A stretch of 64,000 nt of DNA, taken from contig JAMYHL010000002.1 in assembly GCA_025531455.1 (NCBI GenBank), positions 806,001-870,000 on the forward strand. Reading direction: 5' to 3'. The position numbers and the translations under genes were made by a program. The notes under the pieces are model-generated. The model did not search any database. It saw nothing but the letters and a program-made list of their open reading frames with translations, and had not been told where the DNA came from. This DNA is from Apiotrichum sp. Y4204. Lineage: Eukaryota > Basidiomycota > Tremellomycetes > Trichosporonales > Trichosporonaceae. This document shows, one piece after another, positions 30,766 to 43,800 of the stretch (its first letter is position 1; each line of letters opens with the position of its first letter).

Positions 30766-33600
30766 ATGCTCGTGCCCTTTCCTTCCTGCATTACAGAGCT
30801 GGGCCTCTTAGCTCGCTACCCCGAGCTCCGCCGCCTCCATAGGGAACACGGCGGAATCACCACCCCTTGCGAGCAGTCAGTCCTTGAGGCCTGCGGCGAA
30901 CTCGCCCTCATTATCCACGACTTTGAGCTCTCCTCCGAGGATCATGCGGACGTGGGCGCGTGGCTTGGCCGCCTTGAGAACAGTCTGGGCCTGACCCCCC
31001 AGAACTCTGTCAATGGCAAGGTACGTGTTGATTATTCTTGTTTGGTTGTTTGTTTGGCCCTCTGTCGGGTGTGTGTGTGTTTACTTTTTGGCTGACGACA
31101 GGATAATCTCGCCCGTTCCCGCCGCCACAATCCATTCTTCCGCTCCGCTCTCTACGAGAGCTCCCCTCTCGACTTCTCCGCCCACTGGGAGAGTACCCCC
31201 AAGAAGGACAAGAGCAAGAATTGCAGCAGCACTGCAGCCGAGGACAAGTCCGACACGGAGGGCGAAGTCGGACGCGCAATTACGGCGAGTGTCCGCATTG
31301 ACCCCGAAGCCGCAGCCGCAGCCCAAGTCCCCATCCCAGAGTATTCCAGCAGGAGCGTGCGCTTCTCGAACGATGTGCTTGTCGGCACCGCCCCCGACGT
31401 GAACCGCGACCCGCATGAGCCAACCAAATCACATGACCGTCGCCCCTCCGTCAGCTCGACCGGCAGTCTCCGTCTCCCGTCGGTCCCTCTGCGCAAGTCT
31501 TCTCGCGGCGCGCTGCGCAATTTTGCCTCCACCAACAACCTCCGCGTGCCCGGCCAACCCGGATCGTCTACCAGCCTCTTTGCGGCTTTCAAAACTCGTG
31601 CCGCCGCGGTTGGCAACTTCTTCCCTTCTGCGAACAATTCCACTTCCAATGGCGCCAACAGCTCCACCGTTAGCCTCTTCACCTCGAATGGCGATGTCAA
31701 TGGAGCCGCGACGAGCACCCTCTCGAGCAACAACATCAACGCCTCTGATAACACCAATCCTCGCGGCAACACCAATTCCACCGCCAACATCCACTTCACT
31801 GGCAACATCAACTCGGCCAACAGCATCAATCCGGCTGGTAGCATCAAATCGTCTCGCAACATCAACTCTGCCGGCAGCAACAACTCGTCTGGCAGTACCA
31901 GCTCTTCTGGCAATACCGGCTTAACTGTCAACATCAATGCGGCTAATAGCCTTCGTACCTCTGGTAGCGACATCCCTTCGTCAGCCAATCCCCTTTCCAC
32001 AGCCTGCAGTCAGTCCTCCACTCACACCGTCACTCCTCTGTCGTATAACGACTACGGCCCTGGTCCCCTCCAGTGGCGGTCCACCTCCGCTACGACCTCC
32101 GTGACCTCCGAGTACTCCCAGAATTCAACCTCGTCAGGCTCGACTGTCAAGGCGCTCCGCATTTTAGGCGTGACCCGCGCCGAGGTTGGCGATGCCCTGG
32201 GCCCTCACCCCGCCGCCGTCCACGACTCTGTGACGCCCGCCCACGACCCTGCCCCGCCGGTCCACGACCCTGCCACACCCGTCCACGACCCTGCTCCGCC
32301 GGTCCACGACTCTCTGACGCCCGTCCACCACCCTGCCCCGCCCGTTCACGACCCTGCGACGCCCGTCCGCGACCCCGCCACGAGTGCCGAGCTTCCCGAG
32401 CCGATTTGCAACGCAAACCCCGAGGTGCGCGAGCTCGCGGGCGCGCTCACGAACGTAATTGTGCAGTACCAGTACAATGTGCGCACCGACATCGCGGCGT
32501 GTATGGCCCAGACTTCGCGCTTGCTTCAGAACGTCAAGGAGGAAATTATCCTTGCCGTCGTGGACGAATTCGCCAGGGAGCGCGCGCACAAGCTAGCTCT
32601 GTGCCGTCTCACGGGCCAGATGTGAGTACTGTCCGAGCAAAACCGCAATGATACAGACACCGTACTGACTTCAGCCCTCCTAACAGGGAGCGCGTCCCCG
32701 AGAAGCTCTACGACTCAATCATGGAGGCCATGACACCGCCTAGGAAGAACAAGGTTGCGACCCTTGCGGTCCCCAAGGGCGACAAGGCCGAGGCCGAGGG
32801 CGCGTACCCCAGTCCGCTCACGGCGATCCCTGCGTCGGCGATTCTCAACACAAATGTTCCCCGCCACCGTAGCCCTCTTCCTCCGACGCCTCCGGTGCCC
32901 GTGAAGCCTCTGCCTGCCCCGCCGGCCTCGGAGTCGCGTGAGTCGCGTGAGTCGCGCATCACCGACAGCCCTGCGCGCGGCGAGCGCATCTCCCGCTACG
33001 TCAACCAGGCCATTGAGAGGGCCAAGTGAGTTCAGTCTGCTTCATTTTCGTCCCCCTAGCTTTCCATGCTTGCCCCAGTTCGGCTTTACCTGTCTGTGCT
33101 ACATGGAAAAAGAGAAGCGCAGCTCTCTCGAGACGCTCCCGTCTGACGTTTGGCGGGGTCGAACCGCCGACCTCATGCGTAATACTAGATCCAGTGTTAA
33201 GCATGCGCTCTAACCAACTGAGCTAAATCGCCGATGACGACGGCATTCCGGAGCCCCTCCCGGGCGAAATCGCTGACCAAAACAGGGCTAAGAACGTTCA
33301 GCGCCATGAACAGGGCAGGTCTCTCGTCGAGGTGGGTGTGCCCAACTGCGTCGCGCCCAAGGAATGGCCAGTGAGTGCTGCGTGAAGGAAGTTGGGGAGT
33401 GGCGGGCTGACACGCAGCGCATCACGTCCCTCGACACTATTAACAACATGTCCGACCAGGACGTGGCCAACTGGTTCGAGTTTTATACCGGCCGCGAGGC
33501 GGTCGGCGACATCCTCGGCCAGCGCATCGCCGTTGCCAACGCTGTCGGTCTTGACGTCAAGCCCGTTTGCATTCCCATCGATGAGGTCCTTTCGCGCTAA
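30766..33600 (+). CDS. Unidentified low-complexity protein with Asn/Ser/Thr-rich region and PVHDPA repeats
   Basis: Exons 30766-31020, 31102-32621, 32687-33025, 33286-33370 and 33418-33600 join in phase to 793 residues. The N-terminal part (about 1-110) looks folded (GLLARYPELRRLHREHGG, then VLEACGELALIIHDFEL). A long Ser/Asn/Thr/Gly-rich region with NI(N/H) and SSG motifs follows, then about ten near-copies of a six-residue unit (PVHDPA-like, DNA 32216-32385). A short helical block (VIVQYQYNVRTDIAACMAQTSRLLQ), Pro-rich and Ser-Arg-Glu stretches come next, and a compact C-terminus (DVANWFEFYTGREAVGDILGQRIAVANAVGL). No catalytic motif, signal peptide or membrane helix is seen. I do not recognise it. 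Intron 4 (33026-33285) harbours an antisense tRNA gene. Confidence 0.75.
32216..32385 (+). repeat. In-frame 18-bp tandem repeat encoding PVHDPA-type units
   Basis: About nine to ten imperfect copies of a codon block for (T/P)-P-V-H-D-(P/S)-A within exon 2 of the unidentified gene. The variation is partly at third bases and partly as amino-acid exchanges (HDSL, HHPA, RDPA), which suggests older duplication with drift. Confidence 0.85.
33144..33232 (-). tRNA. tRNA-Val (anticodon AAC) with a 15-nt intron
   Basis: The minus strand folds as a cloverleaf. Acceptor GGCGATT pairs with AAACGTC (one G-U, one A-A mismatch), with discriminator A at 33144. The D arm is GCTC/GAGC and the anticodon stem CATGC/GCATG. 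The T arm is GGCGG/CCGCC with loop TTCGACC, matching the B box; the A box is TAGCTCAGTTGG. The anticodon loop reads TTAACA + C once a 15-nt insert (33180-33194) is removed at the canonical 37/38 site, giving AAC at 33196-33198 (A34 normally becomes inosine). A T5 terminator lies at 33107-33111 on this strand. The gene sits entirely within intron 4 of the opposite-strand protein gene. A different isotype is unlikely, because the short variable loop rules out Leu or Ser. Confidence 0.85.
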
Positions 33601-34670
33601 TTCAGACTTGAAAGTTCAGATTACTTGAGATGTTCTCGTAGTACGCAGACCAATCCGAAGACGAACCACAGGGGAGATTGGCCCCATCCTGAGTTATATA
33701 GTCAATACCATCATAAGTCGGCATCCTTAGGGGACCGCATCGTCAAACATAGTGTACTGGTACTGTATATGAGTTTTTGAGATTTGCTAGTTGTAGTCCT
33801 TGAATGCAGGACACAGTTGACGACATTTGTGGAAGAGATGGGCGTCAGGACCTGGTGGTGGCAATGTGGCACTTACCATCGCGTACACCACGCAATGACG
33901 AGAAGTAAAGGATCCTGTAATAGTCAAAAAAGTAGTTCTCAGACCCCTCTAGTGCACAATGTTTGCCGGCCCTTGCCTTTAATAATATAAAAGGTATGGC
34001 GGAGAAGAGAGCAGTGCGGACAATTCCTTAGCAGAATGACACGAAAGGGCGGCAGGAAGAACAAACAAAAGGACGCAAAAATTAACGACCTGGAACAACG
34101 TCTATAAGCTGTGCTCGAGCAGAGCAATATATGTACAAAAAAAGCTACACCTATATACCGTGCAACCTTATGCAGGACGGCGTCTTCCCTCCTTCAGCTC
34201 AAGAAGAACAAAACTGTTTCATCGAGGCCAGCCTTGAGGAGGTTTGAAAAATATGTCGCAGAGGTCTCACACAGCGACCAATTGCCATCAGACACTCATT
34301 GATTCAGAAGGTATTCTTGCATTATTTTTGCACTTATCGCTTGAGCAGGTGGGTAAAGAGGACGGCCGCATGTTGCCCCGAGCCTCATCATCGCGACGAT
34401 GCTAAAAGCGATAATAAATCCTGGGGGTGCCAATTGCCAAAAGTATGTCAGACCTGGGGGCGCCCGGAGAAAAGGAAAAGAAATTGCGCAAAATAATTCC
34501 GGGCTCATCAACTCCAACTCCTCCTGGCTGTGGTGTCGAAGTTCAGCAACGAACGACAATAACATCACTGGGCGCTGGGTCCATCGACAACAACATCAGC
34601 ACCAACACCACCCACCTACCACCATCGACTCTCCCTCTCCCTCCCCTTCTCCTCACACCGCGTCGCAACC
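33601..34670. other. Intergenic region with an A+T-richer segment
   Basis: About 33880-34340 looks richer in A+T than its surroundings. It contains a short bZIP-like reading frame broken by one stop (34037-34303, see findings). The part just before 34671 is C/T-rich, as expected for the NUP188 promoter. Confidence 0.5.
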
Positions 34671-37600
34671 ATGGTGCTGCCTCAGGACAAGGGGGATGCC
34701 CTGCAGGCGGAAGACTATCTATGGTGAGCTGGACTATCTGCGATAAACGCTTCCAAGCTGACCACAGGCCGTTGACAACGCTGCGGGACACGCTGCTCCG
34801 CCCGCAGAGCGAGTCACTCATTCCGGAAGACAAGGTCGTTGCGCTGCTCAAGCACAATCTTCCGTTACTGAAGAAGCCGTGGGAGCCGTTTGGGCCGGCA
34901 TCATCGGCCTCGCGCACGGCTCTGAAGGGCAACAGCGTCACACTGCCGGGGACATCAGCCAAGATGGAGGTCGACAAGGCGTCGCGCTCCATCTCTCTGC
35001 GACTGTCTGACGCGACGGGTGTCGACGAGCTCACGGCGTTCCAGCTGTGGAAGTCGTACGCCTCCCACTCGATCGAGGACGTCACTCCCAGCGCGGGTCA
35101 GAGCCACGAGGACGCCGTGCTCGAGCAGCTCCTCCTGTGGTACGAGCTCGAGTTGCTCGCTGCGTCGCAGATTGTGATGGCGCTCTTCGTACCCGGCTCC
35201 GACCCGCACATGTGGCATGGCCTCGCGGCAAAGTTCCAGGACGACATCCTCGGCGACCAAGCATCGTACATCGAGGGCCTGTTCCGTGCATTCTCATCTC
35301 TTGCGCAGAAACCCGTGCCGGCGGAAAAACTTACGCGCGGATTGTTCTGGTGAGTGACTGAGTGACTGCATGTAATGGACAGGAATACGTTGATCTGGAT
35401 TACTGACTGATCTACAGGGCGCGTCTTCAGTTGCGGCAACAGGAAACTATACTCGACCTTCTCTTCCTCATTCTCTATCAGTTCGCGACACGCCCAGCAG
35501 CTGTCTCCGAAGGACTCATCAAGGGCACCGTTTTGTCGGCATTCGGAACAGCTCAGGCGAATGGGGAGATTTGGGAGGCGGACATCGAAAGTCAACGGCT
35601 ACAGCTGCGTATTCGTGACTTGTTGCTCGTGATTGCGGTCGAGGCTATGTGCCTGGCTCAGATTGTCTCCCCAGAAGCCGAGAGCGACACTGGCGACTCG
35701 TTTGGCGCGACCCTCCTTCATTCCCGCGACCGCATACACGCCGTGCATCAGTTTATCATGGAGCAGAGCGAGGACCTCGACAGCCCCGTCGAGGACGAGA
35801 TGGTTTTCCCCGCGTGGCCGTTGCCAGTTCTGTGCCTTGCTTGGGCAGTCGTTCTCCGCAGCCTGCCGCCGAATTTGCAGCCGCCAAGCGGGGACTACTT
35901 CAATCTCGACACCACAGACATGGACACCGACGAGCACGTCGTGTATCTCGGCGCCGCATCCCGCGCTCTCCGCCTTAGCTCCGGCCTCTTCCCCTGGCTC
36001 GAGGCTGTGCTGGGGGGCCCGCTCTTCCAGGCGTCCAAGGACGCGTTCAGCGGCGATCTTGCCGTTGACATGGCGGCTCTCCGGAGGAGCCCAATCAAGG
36101 GTAAGCTGATTGTATATGTCCCCACTGACGGCAGATCTCTTTATTGGACTCTCCGAGCTCATCCACATGAACAGCATACCCGACCGAGATGGTCTTTACC
36201 GTGCATGGGAGTTGTTGTTTGGAGGTGTGAGTTGAAGGTTTATCGGACATGAACTGACAGTCAGGGGCCGTACCAGGCATCAACATCCCTTTCAGCCAAC
36301 TACTGGGGTGTAGACTTTGTGTACGATGACCGCCGCGCAATTCTCGACCAGAGCCGCTTTCCGCGAGAATCGACCCACCTGCCTCGCGTCCTTTCCGCAT
36401 TGACAGGCCTGAGCACAGACGAGGAGATTGACATCGCTTTGATTGGCAGTGACACATTGCTGGACGTGTTCGAGTACTTCTCCAACCTCCCGTATGCGAC
36501 GGTCCTCGCACCCCCGATGACATTCATGGGTGCGGGTCAGGAGAACGGCCAACGCATGGTTGAGGCAATCATGGATCTCGAGCTTCCCGGCGGTACCATC
36601 ATCCCCCGCCGCACACGCGGCGTGCTTATTTCTAGTGATGACGACGAGCTCACTGTCGTTTCTTGGCGGCTGCGCCAGCCTGGATGGCCTCTCCTCGTCG
36701 AGATCCTCCGTGGAGCAGCTGGCCTCCCGGCAGCCAAGGCGACACAACCCAGCGCCAGGCGCCTGACACTCGCTGATCTCGGTGTCCAGGGCGACTTGCC
36801 ACAGATCCTCTCCGCAGGCTTGAAGTTCCTCCGCTGCGTGCTCCGCTCTCCTGACGTTGCCAACCGCTACATTGCCGAGGTCCGGTCGCCTGGTGATTCA
36901 TTCAACGGCCACTCGCTCCTCGAACTGGCGTTGAATGTCGCCTCAAACCGCTCCGACATTATCGCGGCACAGCACGCCATTGAGATTCTGCAGAGCTTGC
37001 TCCTCACTGGCTCGCCCGAAATATGGCAAGCGTTCCGTTCGGCAGGCTTCTTTGACTCTCACTCTCGTCGTCACGGCTCCGTGGCAGGCCTTATTCAGAG
37101 CGATGCCATGCGGGGCCAGCACGGTCTGACAGTTGCCCTGTTACGTCTTGTGCGGTCCGTGGCCTCGGCAAATGCTGGTGACCCCCTTGTCGTTCGCTCA
37201 GCCATAAGGTTGATACACACCGAGGTGTGGGCTCAGTTCTCGGGCTGGCGCTACCGCGATGTCTCGGAGCGGTACGAGATTGCCGCGCTGTTGGCCAGCA
37301 TCTTCGACACTGTTCTCTGCCACCCGCTGGGCGAGGACGGCGAGTCCCCTTCACCTGCCGCCGCGTTCCTCATCGAGGCGTTCATCACCTCTGCCTCGTT
37401 GTTGACATACAAGCCCCTCGTGGATGTATTCACCCAGACTGTCCACCAGGCCACCAAGCTGGTTCAGAACCGCCGGTGGACGGACGCAGTGGCCGTTTTC
37501 AACACGTTCGACCACGCCGCGTCGCTACTTGCAACGCTCGTTCGTATCGCCCCATCACTCAATGTCACCACCTCGGCACTCCCGTATAGCGTGTTCGCGT

Positions 37601-40383
37601 CGACTGTCGTGCTCGCCAACGGAGAGAAGATCCAGCTTGTCGACGCGCTCTTCGACCTCATCTCCCAGCCATCTCTCCAAGCCACGTCGCTCCGCCTGGT
37701 CATTCGCCTCCTCAAGGTCTACCTCGAGACCAGCTCGCGCGACGATGCCTCGCGTCCTTCCCTGGCGGGTATGCTGCGGCAGGCCGAGAAGACGTGTGAG
37801 CGTGTCGCTGATGTGGCGTACAACTCGGCACTGAACGATGTCAAGCCCGACGCGTGGGCGCTGTTGTCGATTATCATCGCCACCCAACCCGGATGCGCGT
37901 TCTTCTGCTTTGGAACCACTAAGAAGGACAACACTACGGAGAAGGACGCGGAGAAGGAAAAGGAGAAGGAGAACAAGGTTACGGGTCCTCTGCGTATGGC
38001 GGTCGATGAGGTTATCGCATGGTCGGCGTTGATGCGTGACGGGCCTCGGGCTCTCGCTGCCATTCTCGCATACTGCCAGGCAGTAATTGAAGCTCCGTCC
38101 GCAGCCACCAGTGTCGCAGCACTACGCACCGATGCCGACTTCTGGAAGGCCATTAACGACATCTCCACAAAACACGTGCCCCTTCCGTCTAGCTTCTCGG
38201 ACCGCATTGCCGTCGAGGTGCAGAACTACAGCTACAGGGTCCAGGCCAAGGCGAACGCTACAGCCCTCCTCGCGTCTGAACTTTCGCTTGTGCTTGATCA
38301 GGACGGGCCCGAGACCGAGGCTCAGAGCCTTGCGTTGAGCCTTTTCCGCAATGGCAGCATCCTCCAGGACACTGCTATTGCTGCGGTTCACACGTCGTGC
38401 GACCCCGAGCTCCACGCGAATGAGGATGAGGCCCTGCGCACCAACGACGTGCAGATCATCCGTGAGCGCACAATCTGCCTCCCCAGCGAACGCGACTATG
38501 GTATCGACTACCTCTACGACGGCAAGCCGGTCATTTTCAACGATCCAGAGCTCCAGATGTCGGTTACGCGGTCGCTCGCCATTCTGAACATGAACTGGTC
38601 GCAGCTCGATGCCGATATCGCATTCACAAAGGCGTGGCGGGCCCTTGCCGAGGTGACGGCCAACTGGACTGTGGGTGATGACTTTGCTGCCAAGGCCACG
38701 CTTCGCGCAGCCGGTGCGGTGGCTGCGACGTTGGCACAGGAGGACCGCGGAGGCGACGTCATGCTGGCGATCCAGACGGAACGCCTCGGCATTCTGTCCA
38801 CCCTTCTGGAAACCGCACTCGACCCGGAGATTGAGGTCGCCGACCCCAAGCTTGTCAAGGAGCTGGCGGTGAATGTCCGCAAGATTGTCGAGTCGTCGCT
38901 GTTCTCCCCAATTCTCTCGCTGCGTCATAAGGACTTGCCGCCTATCCACCGCCCCGTTCTGCGTATACTGCTGCGCCTCTCACAGGCCAAGGCAGGCAGT
39001 GCGGACGATGAGGTGCGTGAGGTGCTTTTCGAAGCTGGCGCGAGCTTCGCCCTCGAGGCCGCGGATGTCGTCCTCGACACCATCGTTACCGAGACGAATG
39101 CCGCGCTGGAGCAGGATCTCGGACTCGTCGTTGCGTTGCTGTGCGAGATGAGTCGCGTGACACCCTCGGCTTCCTCGTTCCTCGAGAAACTACAGCAGGT
39201 CAACCTCATACCCCGTAGTCTCGAACTTATTGTCCGCACCCGGCCAGTGAACGACGTTCTTCCCGCCCACTTCCATACCATCCTGCTTCTCCATCTCGCC
39301 ATAGCTTCGTGGGGTCCAACAGCCGAGAAACTTGCGGTGTCTGGCGTCCTCCCAGCGTACTCCGACAACGTGATTGCTGTTGCTGCTGAGCAAGCGCGTA
39401 TCGACGGCGACAACGAGAGCTTCCACCAGGCATGGTGCAGCATGCTCATGGTCGTCCAGGCGCTCCTTTCGACATTGCCGAACACGACGTCGTACGCTCG
39501 CTCCGATGTCGTACCATTCGTCCGCGTGGTGCTCCCCCAGCTCCTTCGCACCGTGGCCTGGGACGGCGAGACTCCCCTGTCTTCTCGGGCGCTCGAGGAG
39601 CTGGAGCTTTCTGTTGACGTCTTCTATGGCCTCTCCGCTGCACTTGGCAGTGGGAGTGGCAGCTCGGCACTCCTTAACGACTACTCCTTCCCGGCCATGG
39701 ATCTCCTCCGAGGAGTCCGTTTTGCGCTGTCGCACCCCCACCGCTTCTGTGGGCTCCTCGTCCCGAGCACAGAGGAGGAGCAGGCAGCTCTTGAGAAGGA
39801 GCTCGAAATCGTGGAGAACCAAAAGGACGACGTCAACCTCGTCGACATCAAGCTCCCGACCATTGCGTCGCGCACCGAGACGCTACTTTCAGTCGCGCGC
39901 ACGGTGCTCGTCACCCTTGTATGCTTCACGCAAGCTTGGGAAATGCTCGATGGCGAGGCACCACCCCTCGAGGCGTACCTCTTGCCGTACGACGACGAGC
40001 ACTCGATTTCGGCATCCTCGGACCCTGTCGGCGTCATCAACGACCTGTACCTCCTCCTAACCTCGATGCTCTCCAAGCTCTCCGGCGCGACCAAGGCCGC
40101 AACGCGACAGGCCACCGAGGCAGCGGCGCTTCTTTCCGTCACGCAGTTGCTCGTCCGGCGTGCGCTGCACCCGGACCCGGAGGAGCAGGCGGCCGACGAT
40201 TCGATGGACGTCGACCTCGGCGCCAGCCGCAGCCGCCGGCGCATGTCGGTCGGCAAGACGGACCGCGCGACCGAGATTCGCCACCAGCTCGAAGGCGATG
40301 TGCGCGGCATGCTTCCCCCGACCAGCGATAATAAGGTGCTCGAGGTGCTGCGCGGCGTGGCCGTCTCCCGGTTCCCGGAGTAG
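34671..40383 (+). CDS. NUP188: Nucleoporin Nup188 (inner-ring scaffold)
   Basis: Nup188 is a large alpha-helical scaffold of the nuclear-pore inner ring. Exons 34671-34723, 34768-35349, 35418-36100, 36135-36226 and 36265-40383 join in phase to 1842 residues; fungal and animal Nup188 are about 1650-1750, so this is slightly long. Family landmarks are the N-terminal FQLWKSYASHSIEDV region, EQLLLWYELELL, the ARLQLRQQETILDLLFLILYQF helix, and the NYWGVDFVYDDRRAILD...FPRESTHLPRVLSAL segment. A small beta insertion follows (TRGVLISSDDDELTVVSWRL..PGWPLL) that matches the SH3-like domain distinguishing Nup188 from Nup192/Nup205. The 4.1-kb last exon is uninterrupted. A Lys/Glu-rich loop lies around nucleotides 37920-37980. 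The C-terminus is Arg-rich and probably disordered. Confidence 0.87.
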
Positions 40384-40843
40384 ACTGGCTACAGAGACCA
40401 AAAGAGCGCGCACGGCAACGGACCGTACGCGACACCGAGCGACGCAAGCCGCTCGGTTGTATACCTGCATTTTCCACATACCACACATATTTTTTTGGCG
40501 AACAAGTAGAGCCAACCCATCGCAGTAGAAACCAACAGTACCCGAAAGTTCCGTACACTGCTTGTACCGATGCAAGGGACGATAAGAATACATGATAGTG
40601 CATGACATGGTATCTACAAAGAGTGCAGGGCACGGAGTGCAAGGAGCGTGAATGTGAATGGGATTGCAAGCCGCTCGGTGGTGCTGCGCGACGCCGAGAG
40701 ACACGCCATGAAAGTCTCAATCGGTGAGACACCCAAATTCCGGAGTAGTCAGATTCTATGTATTGGTAGTGTCCCGGAAATCCAGCGTTGAAATGAAGCG
40801 TCCATGTGTAGTTGGGGATGTGGAACGAGATAGAGGTGTGATT
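40384..40843. other. Convergent intergenic region NUP188/KRE6
   Basis: The 3' flanks of both genes. I see no gene or repeat. Confidence 0.65.
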
Positions 40844-43800
40844 TTATGGCATGCAGCTGTCGATCAGCTGGTTTTTAGGCCAGTGGGTGTCGGGAATGTT
40901 CTTCATGAGCTGGTCGTACGTGGTCTGAGCGTGAGCGTGAATCTCGGGTGGGAATGGTTGCGGGCTACTCACGATGTTGGGGTTGTTGTACGCGACCTCC
41001 ATCTGCTTGATGTAAGCGGCAGTGGGGAAGTCGGGCGGGTCGCAGCCAATGTTCTTCTTCTTCGGGTCCTGGTAGACGCGGATGTAGTCGACCATCATCT
41101 TGACGGGCCACATCTTGTCCAGGCCTTTGAAGCTGCCCGCGTCAGTTGTACATCCCAACGTAAGGTCTTTTTCAGTATAACTCACTTGATATCACCAAAG
41201 TTGTTCGATATACCCAGGTTGATGATGATATACATTGGCTCCTGGGGGATCGGGCGCGTACCGATACCGGCCATCTGGTTGGGCTGCATGGCGGGTGCAC
41301 GGATCGTCCATGCCTTTGCGCCGTCCGACATCCAAGTAATGTACCCGTCATCGCCCGAGTGGTCGTACTCAAAGCCATAGGTCTGGAAGCACCCGCCCTC
41401 GTGGTCGTAGCACTCCTGGTCGGTGGTCACCAGCACTGATGTCGCCTGCTGGTACACACTTCCCTGGTAGTCGTTGAGGAAGGAGAGAGATTCGTTGTAG
41501 ATCGTGTATGTCTTGCTGGTGTTCACCCAGTGATACCCGGGATTGAACGGCGCCCACTGTGCCGACATGGACACACGGCCTTGGTACGTCTCCCCATCCA
41601 TTTTGTCGTCTACCACCGCCTCGAAGATGTCGATTTCGGGCGCACCACGGCCGACAAAGGTACCATCGGGATGTTTGGGACCGGGGTGCATAGCAGCCGA
41701 CTCGCCGCATGTGCACCGGCTGAGGCGCTGGCCTGGGAGGTAGCTGAAGTCGCCGTCCTTCCATTTGTCGCCCATGCTCTTGGGGAACTTGGGCTGGCCG
41801 TTGAGCGTCTGGTTCTTGAGCGTGCCGACGTCACAGCTGTCGTACGTGTACGGCCACATGCCGTCCAGCGTGCCACCGTAGCCTGCGCGGCCAAGGTTGC
41901 CCAGCGTCCAAATGGCAGGCCACAGACCCCAAATGTCGTTCGAACCGGGAAGAACGACTCGCGTCTCGATATAGCCACCAGTGAAGCAAAAGCGGTTCCA
42001 GGTGGTCATGAGGCCTCCGGTGAACTGGAGACCGTTCTTCTCCTCGTTGGTGAGTGTCACCTCCAGGTAACCGTCCTTTGTGATCAACATTCTGGGGTCG
42101 TACCATTCCAGGTTGTTTGTGCTCCAGTAGTGGTAGTCCTCGGCCTGCCAGTACGGGTCGTCACCGGGGTAGAATGTGCGTCCGGGATTGTTGAACTCGT
42201 CCGAGAAAACGAGCTCCCACTCCTCGCCCGTTTCCAGCGACTTGTGGAAAAAGGCCTCTGGTGGGGTATCCCGGTCAATCAACTGGAAGGGTCCGACATC
42301 GGGGAGCTGGCCGGAGGCGTTGATTCCACCGAGGTTGAAGCCGCCAAAGTTGCCGGCCTGCTTGGAAAGGGTTTCGGTGAGAATGGGGTAGCCGGCGAAC
42401 AGGACTACCAAGACGAGGACCAGCACGGCGACGCACCCAACATTTGTGAAGCCACGCACGGTGCACAGGGACCCCCAAATGCTAGTCTGCTTCGACTGTA
42501 CCTCGGGGTTGTGGAAGTCGTCATCATCTTCCGGTCCGAGGTTTGCCCACGCCTGGGGGTCGTCCAGCTGTTGAAATGTTAGCAATAGTCGTAGGTGCGG
42601 AGGGTTGCAAGTGCGCCAAAATGCAAGGCGTGCGGTGTGTATTGCGCCGTGGGAGTCTCAAAGTGGTCCAAACCACGATGTCATTGAATTGATCATATGC
42701 CAAGGGTTGCCAAGGGTGTTCAACAAGGGGCGCCACAAAAAAGCGCCATGCACGTCATGTGCACAAGCGTTGCGGATCAAATACCCCGGACTTGAGAAAG
42801 CCCCGTCCTCTCATTCCAGAATAGCCTCCCGATCAAAATGACCATCGCACAGACAGACGGACGTCCGCCCATCGCATAGCGAACATGAAAAAAGAAAGAA
42901 GCGACTCACCATGCTGACCAGCTGTCGGCGGCCCTTTGCATTGAGCCCAAAGTCGGTGTAGACGTGATCTCCAGTGGATGAAAACTCATCGTTGCCATCC
43001 ATCGAGCCACACAGGCTGGCTTGGGGTTTCGGCTCTCCTCCCTCATAGTAGACGGCGGGCATGGCGACGCCGTAGGCGGAAAAGTGCGAGTCGTTTGAAC
43101 CGTCGTCCTGGTACTTTTCGTTGTAGAGCTCGTAGCGATCGTGCTTTTCAAACCTGTCAATGTACGAGGGAGGCAGTTCGTCTTCGTTGACAGTGCTGAT
43201 GTTGGAATGCCTTATTGTCTCTAGGCGATCGCGGGGGATGCCCCTGGGGGTGATGATGACGGGAGAGCAGTCGGCAGAGGAGACGGCGCTGAAGGGGCCA
43301 GTGTCGGTCTCGAGTGGGACTGGGTAGCGGGATAGGTCGTCTTCGGCGATGGAGCCTGGTCGTGGGGAGTTGGGACCGACGGCGGTGGGGGATGAAGATA
43401 GAGTGGATGCAACGCTGCCAGTAGTTTTGATCGGATACCCACGCTTATCGAAGCGAGGAACATTGATTCTAGTACTGGGTGGCGGGGTCGCGATCTTTGG
43501 TGAGGCACCCCGAGTTGTGGGAGGAGTAACTAGATCGGACTCGGATGCACCGGTACCAGTAGCAGCAGCAAGGGCAGCAGCGGCGGCCGCAGCACGAGAT
43601 GATGGGGGGATGTGGTGATGGTCTCTGGGCGCAGGGCTAGATGCGAGGCGCTGTGCGTGCTGGGGGGTGTGGTATGACGAAGGAGGAGTGCCCAGAGGTG
43701 ACGATGTCAATGATACGGGATCTGGCAATGTGCCTCCGGGGGATGAAGCTTCGTGGGAAGAACCTTGGAAACGGCTATTATTATTATTGTCATGTAATGA

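Noticed and set aside
31152..32000. 282-codon minus-strand open frame
   Set aside because: It is the reverse of the low-complexity Ser/Asn-rich exon; the Leu/Met/Val repeat text is a mirror artefact.
41530..42582. 350-codon plus-strand open frame
   Set aside because: It is antisense to the Kre6 GH16 domain exon and has no domain of its own.
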